Below, one piece after another: positions 1 through 6,125 of a DNA stretch of 7,165 bases (positions are counted from its first letter, which is position 1; every line of letters begins with the position of its first letter). The stretch covers positions 1-7,165 of the forward strand of contig JAOUFO010000089.1 in the NCBI GenBank assembly GCA_029858165.1. The letters run 5' to 3'. The translations under genes were made by a program, and so were the position numbers. Source of the stretch: Deltaproteobacteria bacterium (lineage in GTDB: Bacteria; SAR324; JACQKK01). The notes below the pieces were generated by a model. The model searched no databases. It saw only the letters and a list, made by a program, of their open reading frames with translations, and was not told the origin of the DNA.

Positions 1-404
1 GAGGAGAGCCAAAATAGACGCCCCCTTATGCCCGCCTCACGGCGGAAGAGGGCCAAAATCCCCCCCGACCTGGGGGGGAAGAGAGAACCAGTCCCTCCCT
101 GAATGGGGAGGAAGAGAGTCAAAATCCCTCCCGACACCGGGAGGAGGAAGGCACCCCTCCCAAAACAGGGAGGATGACACCACCCATCCCTCCCGAAACC
201 GGGGGGAAGAGGGGACCAGTCCCTCCCAAACACGGGAGGAAGAGAGAACCAGTCCCTCACCCATCGGGGGGGAAGCAGGCAGCAATCCCTCCCTGAATGG
301 GGAGGAGGAAAGCCGCAATCCTCCCCGACCTGGGGGGGAAGAGAGGACCAGTCCCTCCCCCATCGGGGGGGAAGCAGGCAGCAATCCCTCCCGAAACCGG
401 GAGG
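1..404. repeat. Tandem array of 33-bp palindromic (hairpin) units
   Basis: About 12 units, each a 19-bp imperfect palindrome plus a 14-bp linker. Palindrome slots begin at 60, 93, 126, 155, 188, 221, 254, 287, 320, 353 and 386; a degenerate unit ends at 45 and the array runs off the left edge. Spacing is exactly 33 bp except one 29-bp step (126 to 155), where the linker is 10 nt. Typical cores are CCCTCCCGAAACCGGGAGG (386-404) and CCCCCCC-GACCT-GGGGGGG (60-78). Loops differ (GACCT, TGAATG, ACAC, AAAC, AAAACA, CCATC) and recur in different units. Linkers come in a few recurring types, for example AAGAGAGAACCAGT and AAGCAGGCAGCAAT. Stems keep pairing despite base changes (T-A to C-G). No protein is supported here. 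It resembles a REP/BIME-type or minisatellite array; I do not recognise the family. The repeat structure is directly visible; its role is unknown. Confidence 0.93.
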
Positions 405-681
405 AAGCGGAGTGGATTCCGCCGGAAACCGGGTGAAAACCCGGACCGACGGGATTGAATCTTCCCCCGTGAGGGGGTGGAGGGTTTTTCCACGCCGGGG
501 TTGATTTCCCGGCGGAGAAAGGCCCAAAAGATGGGGTTTCTGAATCTTCTGTCTGGAGGCATGTCTCCCGGCTTTGCGAGAGCCGGAGGAGTTCAAGAAA
601 AGAAATCTCTTATTCGCCTTTAGGGCAGGGCGCCAATCCGGCCCCCGGCCAATGGAGGCGGTTTAAAGAGGTGCCGACACC

Positions 682-705
682 ATGGATGCGGTGAACGGCC
701 CATGA
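682..705 (+). CDS. Possible 7-codon leader ORF before flagellin 1
   Basis: The ATG at 682 opens a frame encoding MDAVNGP and stops at TGA 703-705. It has its own purine-rich SD-like sequence, AAAGAGG at 665-671, 10 nt before the ATG. The stop lies 2 nt before the flagellin SD (708-714) and 14 nt before the flagellin ATG (720), so a ribosome terminating here would cover or hand over to the flagellin start. The peptide itself has no recognisable feature. It may be chance, since ORFs this short are common; only the pairing of an SD with such a stop position makes it worth recording. Confidence 0.25.
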   Translation: MDAVNGP

Positions 706-707
706 AC

Positions 708-714
708 AAGGAGG
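708..714 (+). promoter_or_regulatory. Strong SD that fixes the flagellin 1 start
   Basis: AAGGAGG lies 5 nt upstream of the ATG at 720. An in-frame ATG at 702 would give a six-residue extension (MNKEVV), but the SD would then lie inside the coding region. The family N-terminus (M-A-L-R-I-N-H-N) also begins exactly at 720, so 720 is the start. Confidence 0.85.
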
Positions 715-719
715 TTGTT

Positions 720-2174
720 ATGGCTTTGCGAATCAACCACAATATTTCCGCGATGACCGGCCACCGGAACCTGGCGATTAACGACAGGCTCCTCGGCAAG
801 TCACTGGAAAAACTATCCTCCGGCATGAAAATCAACCGGGCCGCCGACGGCCCCGCCAGCTTGATTATTTCCGAGCAGATGCGGGCCCAGGTGGCCGGTT
901 TGAATCAGGCCGTGGACAACGCCGAAACCGCCATCGGGATGGTGCAAACCACCGAGTCGGCCCTGACAGAGGTGACCAATCTGTTGACGGGAATGCGGCA
1001 ACTTGCAATTCACGCGGCCAATGAAGGGGCCAACGATGCCAACATGTTGGAGGCCGATCAATTGGAACTGGACAACTCCCTGAACACCATAGACCGGTTG
1101 ACCCGGTCTGCCAGTTTTGGTGTGAAACGGCTGTTGGACGGCTCCCAGGGGGCCAACGGCGTAGGGATGGGCGAAGGACTGGAATTCATCTCTGCCGATC
1201 CCGCCACCCGATCTTCCCCGGTGGAAGGGTATGCGGTTAAAGTGCAGCAACTGGGCAGCCGGACTGAGGTTTCCGGCACCACCGCCCTGACCCAGGAAAT
1301 GGTGGATAACGGCGAAGAGCTGACCATCACCGAGGGAGGCCGCACGGTTTCCTACCGGTCCCAAAAAGGGGACACTGTATCCCAATCCCTGGGCAAGCTG
1401 CGCAATGAAATCAAAGAAAACGGCCTGCAAGTGGATATGTTTGTGAGCGAGGACAATATATTGACCTTGCGCCACAAAGAATATGGCCGGGATCATTCAT
1501 TTGCGGTTTCTTCCGCCTCCGCCGGAGTGCTTTCGTCCGAAAGCCGGGTGATGCAGGCTGCCGTGGAAGGCAAGGACATCATCGGCACCATCGCCGGTGA
1601 GGTGGCCTACGGCCAGGGAAACATCCTTACCGGGGCCGCTGGCACCAAGGTGGAAGGGCTGAAAATCCGCTACAACGGCAACAAAATCACTGCCGCCGAC
1701 GCGGATGACAGTGCCGAAAGAGCCGGAAACGTGGCCGTTTACCAAAACTCCCTTCAGTTCCAGGTGGGAGCCAACGTGGGCCAAACGGTAACGGTGTCCC
1801 TGGTAAACACCAACACCCGGGTGTTGGGCCGCGGTGTGGAAAACAACAGCGGATACCGCTCGCTGCGGGATTTGGATATCCGCAACGGCCAGGGTGCCGA
1901 GGACGCGCAACGCCTGATTGATAAATCCATTGATGAGGTGAACGTGACCCGCGCCCAGCTGGGCGCCTTCCAGAAAAACACCCTGGAAAGCAACCTGCGG
2001 CAATTGCGCATTGGAGCGGAAGAGTTGACCAGTGCCGAATCCGTGATCCGCGATGCGGACATGGCCAAGGAAGTGGCCGACTATACCCGCAACAGCATCA
2101 TGGTGCAGTCTTCCACCGCCATGTTGGCCCAGGCCAACCAGACGCCAAGAACGGTGCTGAGACTGCTGGATTAA
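720..2174 (+). CDS. fliC: Flagellin 1 (filament subunit)
   Basis: The 484-residue flagellin is the subunit of the extracellular flagellar filament, exported by the flagellar type III system. The N-terminal D0/D1 region spans about residues 1-165: LRINHN at 3-8, the SLEKLSSGMKINRAADGPA stretch at 28-46, ISEQMRAQ at 50-57, MRQLAIHAANEG at 92-103 and SFGVKRLLDGS at 132-142. A central domain follows (about 166-395), with RHKEYGRDHSFAVSSASAG at 251-269. The C-terminal D1/D0 region holds LGAFQKNTLESN at 414-425, AEELTSAESVIRDADMA at 433-449 and the terminal AQANQTPRTVLRLLD. Both terminal coiled-coil regions are intact, so it should polymerise. The start is set by the SD at 708-714. Flagellin 3 aligns with it without gaps over the first ~170 residues. 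Identification as flagellin is secure. The symbol is generic, because the window cannot show which paralogue is the main filament protein. Confidence 0.96.
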   Translation: MALRINHNISAMTGHRNLAINDRLLGKSLEKLSSGMKINRAADGPASLIISEQMRAQVAGLNQAVDNAETAIGMVQTTESALTEVTNLLTGMRQLAIHAANEGANDANMLEADQLELDNSLNTIDRLTRSASFGVKRLLDGSQGANGVGMGEGLEFISADPATRSSPVEGYAVKVQQLGSRTEVSGTTALTQEMVDNGEELTITEGGRTVSYRSQKGDTVSQSLGKLRNEIKENGLQVDMFVSEDNILTLRHKEYGRDHSFAVSSASAGVLSSESRVMQAAVEGKDIIGTIAGEVAYGQGNILTGAAGTKVEGLKIRYNGNKITAADADDSAERAGNVAVYQNSLQFQVGANVGQTVTVSLVNTNTRVLGRGVENNSGYRSLRDLDIRNGQGAEDAQRLIDKSIDEVNVTRAQLGAFQKNTLESNLRQLRIGAEELTSAESVIRDADMAKEVADYTRNSIMVQSSTAMLAQANQTPRTVLRLLD

Positions 2175-2187
2175 CCCGGGGATTCCA

Positions 2188-2222
2188 GCGCCGGAAATCC
2201 ATCCGGCGCCGGAGCCTCCGGC
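2188..2222 (+). other. GC-rich hairpins after flagellin 1
   Basis: A perfect 8-bp stem, GCGCCGGA (2188-2195) with TCCGGCGC (2202-2209), closes a 6-nt loop 13 nt after the flagellin 1 stop. It overlaps a second dyad, GCCGGA (2208-2213) with TCCGGC (2217-2222), so the two compete. No T-run follows, so this is not a standard intrinsic terminator. It could protect the 3' end of the message or attenuate read-through into the next gene at 2257. The dyads are visible; the function is inferred. Confidence 0.5.
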
Positions 2223-2256
2223 CAACCCCTCCACTCTTATTTAGAGGGAGAACACC

Positions 2257-3768
2257 ATGAGCATGACCATCAAAGGCATGGGAGCAGGGGTGATGCCCGA
2301 CCGCCACCCGGTGGCGGAACGGCCCAAACGCCCCCCTCCTCAGCCCCAAAACAAATCCGAAAACCGATTGGACGGCCATGCCGCCCTTTCGGTCAAGGAG
2401 CAATTGAAGGCCCGGATCGCCGGTATCAATCAGGCGGTCCAGGCGGCGGAAACCGCCATGGCCATGATCCAGACGGCCGGCAAAGGATTGAACCAATGCG
2501 AGGAATGGCTTACCGCTTTGCGGAGGGCCATTTTGCAGGCAAAAGAGGCCCACAAGCCCCGAAGCCAGGGTTCAACCCCCCGGAGTCTGGACGACCGGGA
2601 GGCCGTTTTGGAGGAATCCCGCCGGAAAATCCGGCAGGCTCTTTCCGCTTTGGAACGTCAGGCCCACCAAACCCGCTTCGGCCCACGGCCCCTGCTGGAT
2701 GGCAGCCTGGATTCCAACGGCATGGCTCTGGGGGACGGCCTGTATTTTGTGGCCGCCGCCATCCAAACCCGATCCTCTCCGGCCGAAGGCTGGCCGGTGT
2801 GGATAGAACGGGTGGGCGGCCCCGCCCAGGCCATTGGAGCAAGCCCGCTGCTGCCGGACCATATCCGGCGGCAAGTGGAACTGCGGATAGAGGAAGCCGA
2901 CCGGATGGCCTTTTATCAGGCCAAGCCCCACAACACCACCCAGGAGGTTCTGGACGGATTGCGGGCCAGCCTGGATGAAAACCAACTGGAGGTGATGGCC
3001 GATTTGCGGCCCGATGGCCGCCTGTGGGCAGTCCACCGCAAAAAGGGCAGCCGGTACGGCTTTACCCTTTCGTCCTCCATCCCGGGGTTGTTTTCCGGGT
3101 TGAACGGCCAACCGGTGACTGTGTTCGGGTCGGACACGGTGGGGCATATCAACGGTGAACCGGCCATGGGGCTTGGCCCCTGGCTGGTCAGCCGGGAAGG
3201 GACCCCCCTGGAAGGATTAAAAGTGTATGTGCGCCCTCCAGGGACCGCCCAGGGGCTTGCCCCTTCAGAACCTTCTGAGGGCCGACTGTTTTTGGCCCAA
3301 GGGGGGATTACTCTGACCCAGGGCAGTCCGGGCGGGGTTCCCTTTACGGTGCGCCTGCCTTCCGTCCGGCCGTCCCATCTGGCGCGGGGGATTGACACCC
3401 CCAGCGCTTACGGCTGTCTGGAAGAAGTCAAAGTGGATACGCCCGAGGAGACCAGAGATTCCCAGGAGGTGGTGGAAGCCGCCTTGCAGGTGATTGAAGG
3501 CCACCAAAAAAGGCTGTCCCATGGGACCAGGTCCATCATCACCGGGGTGATGCATGCCCAAAAGGTGGAACTGGCCAACCTGCTGGCGGCGGAATCGGTT
3601 ATTTCCAACAGCGGATTTGCGCTGGAAATGGCCGATTATCTTCACTGGCAGCTGGGGGTGGAGGCTGAAACGGCCCTGAAAGCCCAGCCCCACCCGCCAC
3701 CGGGTTCCATGCTGAGGCTGCTTTCCGCCCAGGCAAAAGAGCCCCCCAAACCCGGAAGGAGCCATTAA
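2257..3768 (+). CDS. Diverged flagellin-family protein with degraded D0 domains
   Basis: This uninterrupted 503-codon ORF has an SD-like GAGGGAG at 2244-2250 before the ATG. It is colinear with flagellins 1 and 3: EQLKARIAGINQAVQAAETA (48-67) matches the D1 segment EQMRAQVAGLNQAVDNAETA; TRFGPRPLLDGS (139-150), TRSSPAEGW (171-179), RKKGSRYGFTLSSSIPGLFS (261-280) and GTPLEGLKVYV (315-325) match the central domain; VELANLLAAESVIS (437-450) and ALEMADYLHWQL (455-466) match C-terminal D1. The N-terminus is not normal: the RINHN and LEKLSSGxxINR motifs are gone, replaced by a Pro/Arg-rich stretch with seven prolines in residues 14-30. The C-terminus reads LKAQPHPPPGSMLRLLSAQ where AQANQxPxxVLxLL is expected, plus a proline-rich tail (to 503). 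These changes should prevent the usual D0 coiled coil. It may be a specialised minor or non-polymerising flagellin, or a decaying paralogue. Homology is secure; function is unknown. Confidence 0.88.
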   Translation: MSMTIKGMGAGVMPDRHPVAERPKRPPPQPQNKSENRLDGHAALSVKEQLKARIAGINQAVQAAETAMAMIQTAGKGLNQCEEWLTALRRAILQAKEAHKPRSQGSTPRSLDDREAVLEESRRKIRQALSALERQAHQTRFGPRPLLDGSLDSNGMALGDGLYFVAAAIQTRSSPAEGWPVWIERVGGPAQAIGASPLLPDHIRRQVELRIEEADRMAFYQAKPHNTTQEVLDGLRASLDENQLEVMADLRPDGRLWAVHRKKGSRYGFTLSSSIPGLFSGLNGQPVTVFGSDTVGHINGEPAMGLGPWLVSREGTPLEGLKVYVRPPGTAQGLAPSEPSEGRLFLAQGGITLTQGSPGGVPFTVRLPSVRPSHLARGIDTPSAYGCLEEVKVDTPEETRDSQEVVEAALQVIEGHQKRLSHGTRSIITGVMHAQKVELANLLAAESVISNSGFALEMADYLHWQLGVEAETALKAQPHPPPGSMLRLLSAQAKEPPKPGRSH

Positions 3769-3806
3769 GGCGTTAATCCGGGCAGTTGGGAAATTTTCTG
3801 GAAACG

Positions 3807-3837
3807 GGCCGGAAACGGGGGCAACCTCCTTCCGGCC
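3807..3837 (+). other. Strong hairpin downstream of the diverged flagellin
   Basis: A perfect 8-bp stem, GGCCGGAA (3807-3814) with TTCCGGCC (3830-3837), lies 38 nt after the stop of the 2257-3768 gene. The 15-nt interior can form more pairs (GGGGG at 3817-3821 with CCTCC at 3825-3829, one wobble) above a 2-nt bulge. TTCC and then AAAA follow, not a T-run, so it does not look like a simple intrinsic terminator. It may be an mRNA 3'-end stabiliser. Confidence 0.5.
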
Positions 3838-3984
3838 TTCCAAAAGCTTATGCATTCACCCGGACCCGCGAAATGACTGCGGGGCGGCAATCAAACCAAA
3901 GAATAACGAACCCTGTAGACCTCCATGGATGGACGGTCCGGATACAAACGGAAACAGAAACAAAACACATCTTTCAAGGCAGCC

Positions 3985-4017
3985 AAAACCCGGATGAAAA
4001 CAACCGACGGGTTTTTT
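3985..4017 (+). terminator. Probable intrinsic terminator between diverged flagellin and flagellin 3
   Basis: The arms AAAACCCG (3985-3992) and CGGGTTTT (4008-4015) are perfect complements around a 15-nt loop. The descending arm runs straight into a T6 run (4012-4017). This fits a Rho-independent terminator on the + strand. The stem has only four G-C pairs, so it may be weak. It would end the transcript carrying the diverged flagellin and imply a separate promoter for flagellin 3 in 4018-4114, though I cannot identify one. Confidence 0.55.
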
Positions 4018-4034
4018 GATACACTGTTCACAAT

Positions 4035-4048
4035 GGCCCCATGGGGCC
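4035..4048. promoter_or_regulatory. 14-bp perfect palindrome upstream of flagellin 3
   Basis: GGCCCCATGGGGCC reads identically on both strands. It lies between the probable terminator (ending at 4017) and the flagellin 3 start at 4115, where a promoter and operator would be expected. It could be a binding site for a dimeric regulator or a small hairpin (GGCCC, CATG loop, GGGCC). No matching copy was noticed upstream of flagellin 1 or the diverged flagellin. The palindrome is seen directly; a regulatory role is a guess. Confidence 0.3.
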
Positions 4049-4114
4049 CATGGCGGCAGAGAAAAGCCACCCCGGCAGATCCTGTACCATCCTAGCCTGA
4101 CAAAAGAGGTCCAC

Positions 4115-5599
4115 ATGACGATCCGAATCAACCACAATGTCTCCGCCATGCGGAGCGCCCGCCACCTGGGGGAAACCGAGAAAAAACTGGCGGCCTCCCT
4201 GGAAAAACTGTCCTCCGGCTTCGCCATCAACCGGGGGGCCGATTCTCCCGCCGGGTTGATGATCTCCGAACAAATGCGGGCCAGGGTGGGCAGTGTCAAC
4301 CAGGCCATCGCCAACACCGAACTGGCCACCACCATGGTGCAAACCACGGAAGGCTCTCTGGGGGAAATCAACAATCTGCTGGTGCGCATGCGCCAATTGG
4401 CGCTCCATGCCGCCAACGAAGGGGTGAATGATTCCCAGGCAATGGAAGCCGACCAACTGGAAATCACCAATTCGCTGGAAAGCATCAAACGCATTTCAGA
4501 AACCGCCAGCTTCGGCCAGAAAAAACTGCTGGACGGCTCCACCGGAACATCCGGGGTGGCCCAGGGGGCAGGTCTGGATTTTGTGACCGCCTCCCATTTG
4601 TCCAAAACATCCCCCGTCCAAGGGTACGAGGTGGTGGTGGAAAAAACCCCCGCCCGGGCCTACCTGACCGGAGAGAGTGAAATCACACCGGACATGGTGG
4701 AAGGGCTCGCCATCACCCTGGCGGAAGGGGGCCGCACCATCCAGGTGACCGGCCGGGCCAATGAATCCCCGGAAAACTTTGTGTCCCGCCTGCGCAACGA
4801 GGTAAACGCCATGGACATGAACCTGGAAATCTCCCTGACCAACAACGGTTCCCTGGGGGTCCGGCATACCCATTACGGCTCTGAGGCCGCATTTACCGCC
4901 TCCAGTTCCATTGCCGGGGTGCTGTCGGACCAGGGGGGGGTCCCCCAATCCGCCATTCCGGGCCAGGATATCCGGGGCACCATCGGCGGAGAGGCCGCCA
5001 AAGGCCGGGGGCAGTATCTTACCGGGGTGAAAGGCAACGAAAACACCGAGGGGATCACCCTGCGCTACACCGGCCCCCTGGCCCCCACGGGAGAATTGGA
5101 TAAAGAGGGCCGCCCGGTGATGGAACCCAGACCTCAGGCGGGGGTCGTGGGGTCCGTGAACACCATCAACAATTCGGTGAAGTTCCAAACCGGCCCCAAC
5201 GCGGGGGAAAAAACCTCCATCATGCTGCCCAATGTGGCCCCTTCCAACCTGGGGCGGATGCAGGACAACCCCAGCGGGTTTAAAAGCCTGTCGGATATCA
5301 ACGTCAACACCAGCCAGGGGGCCAAAGACACCCTGGGAGTGCTGGATCAGGCCATCAACGATATTTCCCTGGTGCGTGGAGGGTTGGGAGCTTTTCAGCG
5401 CAACAACCTGGAGGTGAACCTGTCCGCCATGCGCATCACGGCGGAAAATCTGGTGGCGGCCGAATCGGCCATCCGGGATACGGATGTGGCTTCAGAAGTG
5501 GCGGAATTCACCAAAAACCGCATCCAACTGGAAGCCGGAACCGCCATGACCGCCCAGGCCAATCAGATTCCGGCCAGGGTCATCACCCTGCTGGAATGA
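4115..5599 (+). CDS. fliC: Flagellin 3 (filament subunit)
   Basis: A 494-residue flagellin with both conserved ends intact. At the N-terminus are MTIRINHNVSAM (1-12), LEKLSSGFAINRGADSPAG (29-47), ISEQMRARV (50-58), MRQLALHAANEG (92-103) and ASFGQKKLLDGS (131-142). At the C-terminus are LGAFQRNNLEVN (424-435), AENLVAAESAIRDTDVASEVAEF (443-465) and AQANQIPARVITLLE at the end. The central domain (about 166-405) matches flagellin 1 but is about 10 residues longer, mainly from a Pro/Gly-rich insertion around 320-345. The start at 4115 follows SD-like AAAAGAGG (4102-4109); a TTG-initiated extension from 4016 is rejected because it lacks family sequence. It probably forms the filament with flagellin 1 or alternates with it. 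The lipoprotein gene begins 41 nt downstream. Identification is secure; the symbol is generic. Confidence 0.96.
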   Translation: MTIRINHNVSAMRSARHLGETEKKLAASLEKLSSGFAINRGADSPAGLMISEQMRARVGSVNQAIANTELATTMVQTTEGSLGEINNLLVRMRQLALHAANEGVNDSQAMEADQLEITNSLESIKRISETASFGQKKLLDGSTGTSGVAQGAGLDFVTASHLSKTSPVQGYEVVVEKTPARAYLTGESEITPDMVEGLAITLAEGGRTIQVTGRANESPENFVSRLRNEVNAMDMNLEISLTNNGSLGVRHTHYGSEAAFTASSSIAGVLSDQGGVPQSAIPGQDIRGTIGGEAAKGRGQYLTGVKGNENTEGITLRYTGPLAPTGELDKEGRPVMEPRPQAGVVGSVNTINNSVKFQTGPNAGEKTSIMLPNVAPSNLGRMQDNPSGFKSLSDINVNTSQGAKDTLGVLDQAINDISLVRGGLGAFQRNNLEVNLSAMRITAENLVAAESAIRDTDVASEVAEFTKNRIQLEAGTAMTAQANQIPARVITLLE

Positions 5600-5640
5600 C
5601 CGCCCCCGGCCACCCCACACGGGAAAGAAAAGAGGTGAAA

Positions 5641-6090
5641 ATGGACACCCGGAACAAACAGTTTTATCCACGAACAACCCCCATGGGCCTCTCCGGCAGG
5701 CTTGTGTTGCTGGTTGTGTGGCTATTGGCCGCCTGCTCGGAAATGAATTATCAACCGGTGGAAACCTATTCCTGCGCGCTGAACCGACTGTCCCGGGCCG
5801 AAGGGTATTTTGTCCAGGCCAAGGAAGAGATGATGCTGTTTTACAAACAGCGCAACGACGGTCCGTTGCTCAGAGCCTTTTTTCTGGCCAGTGACGCGGA
5901 GGCCCTGGCGTTATCCTTAAAACGCTGCCCTGATTTACAGCCCTACAAACGGCAGGGGTTGAATCTCATCAGCGCCAGCAAAGCCCTGCGGCGGGTGGCC
6001 CTGATGAACATGCGGGATGAAGACCCATGGCTGGCCACCAGTGTGTTCGGCGATGAATACCGGGATATCTTCCGCTATGACATCCGGTAA
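5641..6090 (+). CDS. Small predicted lipoprotein of unknown function
   Basis: A 149-residue protein with a lipoprotein signal: a basic n-region, a hydrophobic core LVLLVVWLL (21-29) and lipobox L-A-A-C with the lipidated cysteine at 32. Serine at +2 suggests outer-membrane sorting under the E. coli rule. The mature part looks helical and charged, with two further cysteines (45 and 96) that could form a disulfide, and ends in FGDEYRDIFRYDIR. I do not recognise the domain. The start at 5641 follows AGAGG (5631-5635) at 5-nt spacing. An in-frame ATG at 5596 overlaps the flagellin 3 stop (ATGA) but would add 15 residues before the signal. An ATG at 5683 would give a more typical short n-region but has no SD. 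Its position 41 nt after flagellin 3 suggests co-transcription and perhaps a link to flagella or the envelope, but that is inference only. Confidence 0.82.
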   Translation: MDTRNKQFYPRTTPMGLSGRLVLLVVWLLAACSEMNYQPVETYSCALNRLSRAEGYFVQAKEEMMLFYKQRNDGPLLRAFFLASDAEALALSLKRCPDLQPYKRQGLNLISASKALRRVALMNMRDEDPWLATSVFGDEYRDIFRYDIR

Positions 6091-6125
6091 GCAACACATC
6101 CCGGGACCTCCAAACAGCTCAACCC

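Larger units (their letters stand above)
405..719 (+). promoter_or_regulatory. Structured leader upstream of flagellin 1
   Basis: No gene is supported in this stretch. It contains successive short dyads: GCGGA/TCCGC (407-422), CCGGGT-GAAA-ACCCGG (429-444, a GNRA-type tetraloop), CCCCC-GTGA-GGGGG (464-477), CGCCGGG/CCCGGCG (493-514) and CCGGCT/AGCCGG (568-586). None is directly followed by a convincing T-run; a T5 at 485-489 lies 7 nt after the 464-477 stem. I could not find a good sigma-54 (TGGCAC...TTGC) or sigma-28 (TAAA...GCCGATAA) promoter, so the flagellin 1 start site is not located. The 3' end holds a possible mini-ORF (682-705) and the flagellin SD (708-714). The hairpins are seen directly; calling it a leader is inference from position. 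Confidence 0.5.

Noticed and set aside
37..384. 115-codon - strand ORF with repeated peptide motifs
   Set aside because: The 33-bp period is a multiple of three, so open frames through the array are expected. The low-complexity Pro/Gly/Ser product follows directly from the repeat.
1..404. CRISPR array
   Set aside because: The repeated cores are only about 19 bp, the 14-nt linkers recur rather than being unique, and cores vary from unit to unit. No cas gene is in the window.
1..404. G-quadruplex tract
   Set aside because: The G-runs lie one per 33-bp unit, each facing a C-run, so hairpins are the simpler structure; four closely spaced G-runs are not present.
813..2234. Long - strand ORFs opposite flagellin 1 (227 and 245 codons)
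   Set aside because: They are antisense to a certain flagellin gene, have no family motifs, and are typical of GC-rich third-position bias.
2496..2978. 160-codon + strand ORF overlapping the diverged flagellin
   Set aside because: It is an out-of-frame shadow with low-complexity Gly/Pro/Arg content. The overlapping frame has clear flagellin homology.
2257..3768. Calling the diverged flagellin a pseudogene
   Set aside because: There is no stop or frameshift over 503 codons, it has an SD, and the homologous blocks stay colinear. Loss of function is possible but not shown.
3984..4010. Sigma-28-like promoter before flagellin 3 (CAAA ... ACCGACGG)
   Set aside because: Only the AAA and CCGA cores match, and the site lies within the probable terminator. 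TAAA and GCCGAC at 664-678 fail on spacing.
3786..4019. 77-codon ORF between the diverged flagellin and flagellin 3
   Set aside because: There is no SD or recognisable motif, and it runs through the hairpin at 3807-3837 and the terminator at 3985-4017.
4016..4114. TTG-initiated N-terminal extension of flagellin 3
   Set aside because: The 33 extra residues are not flagellin-like. The family N-terminus and an SD-like sequence support ATG 4115.
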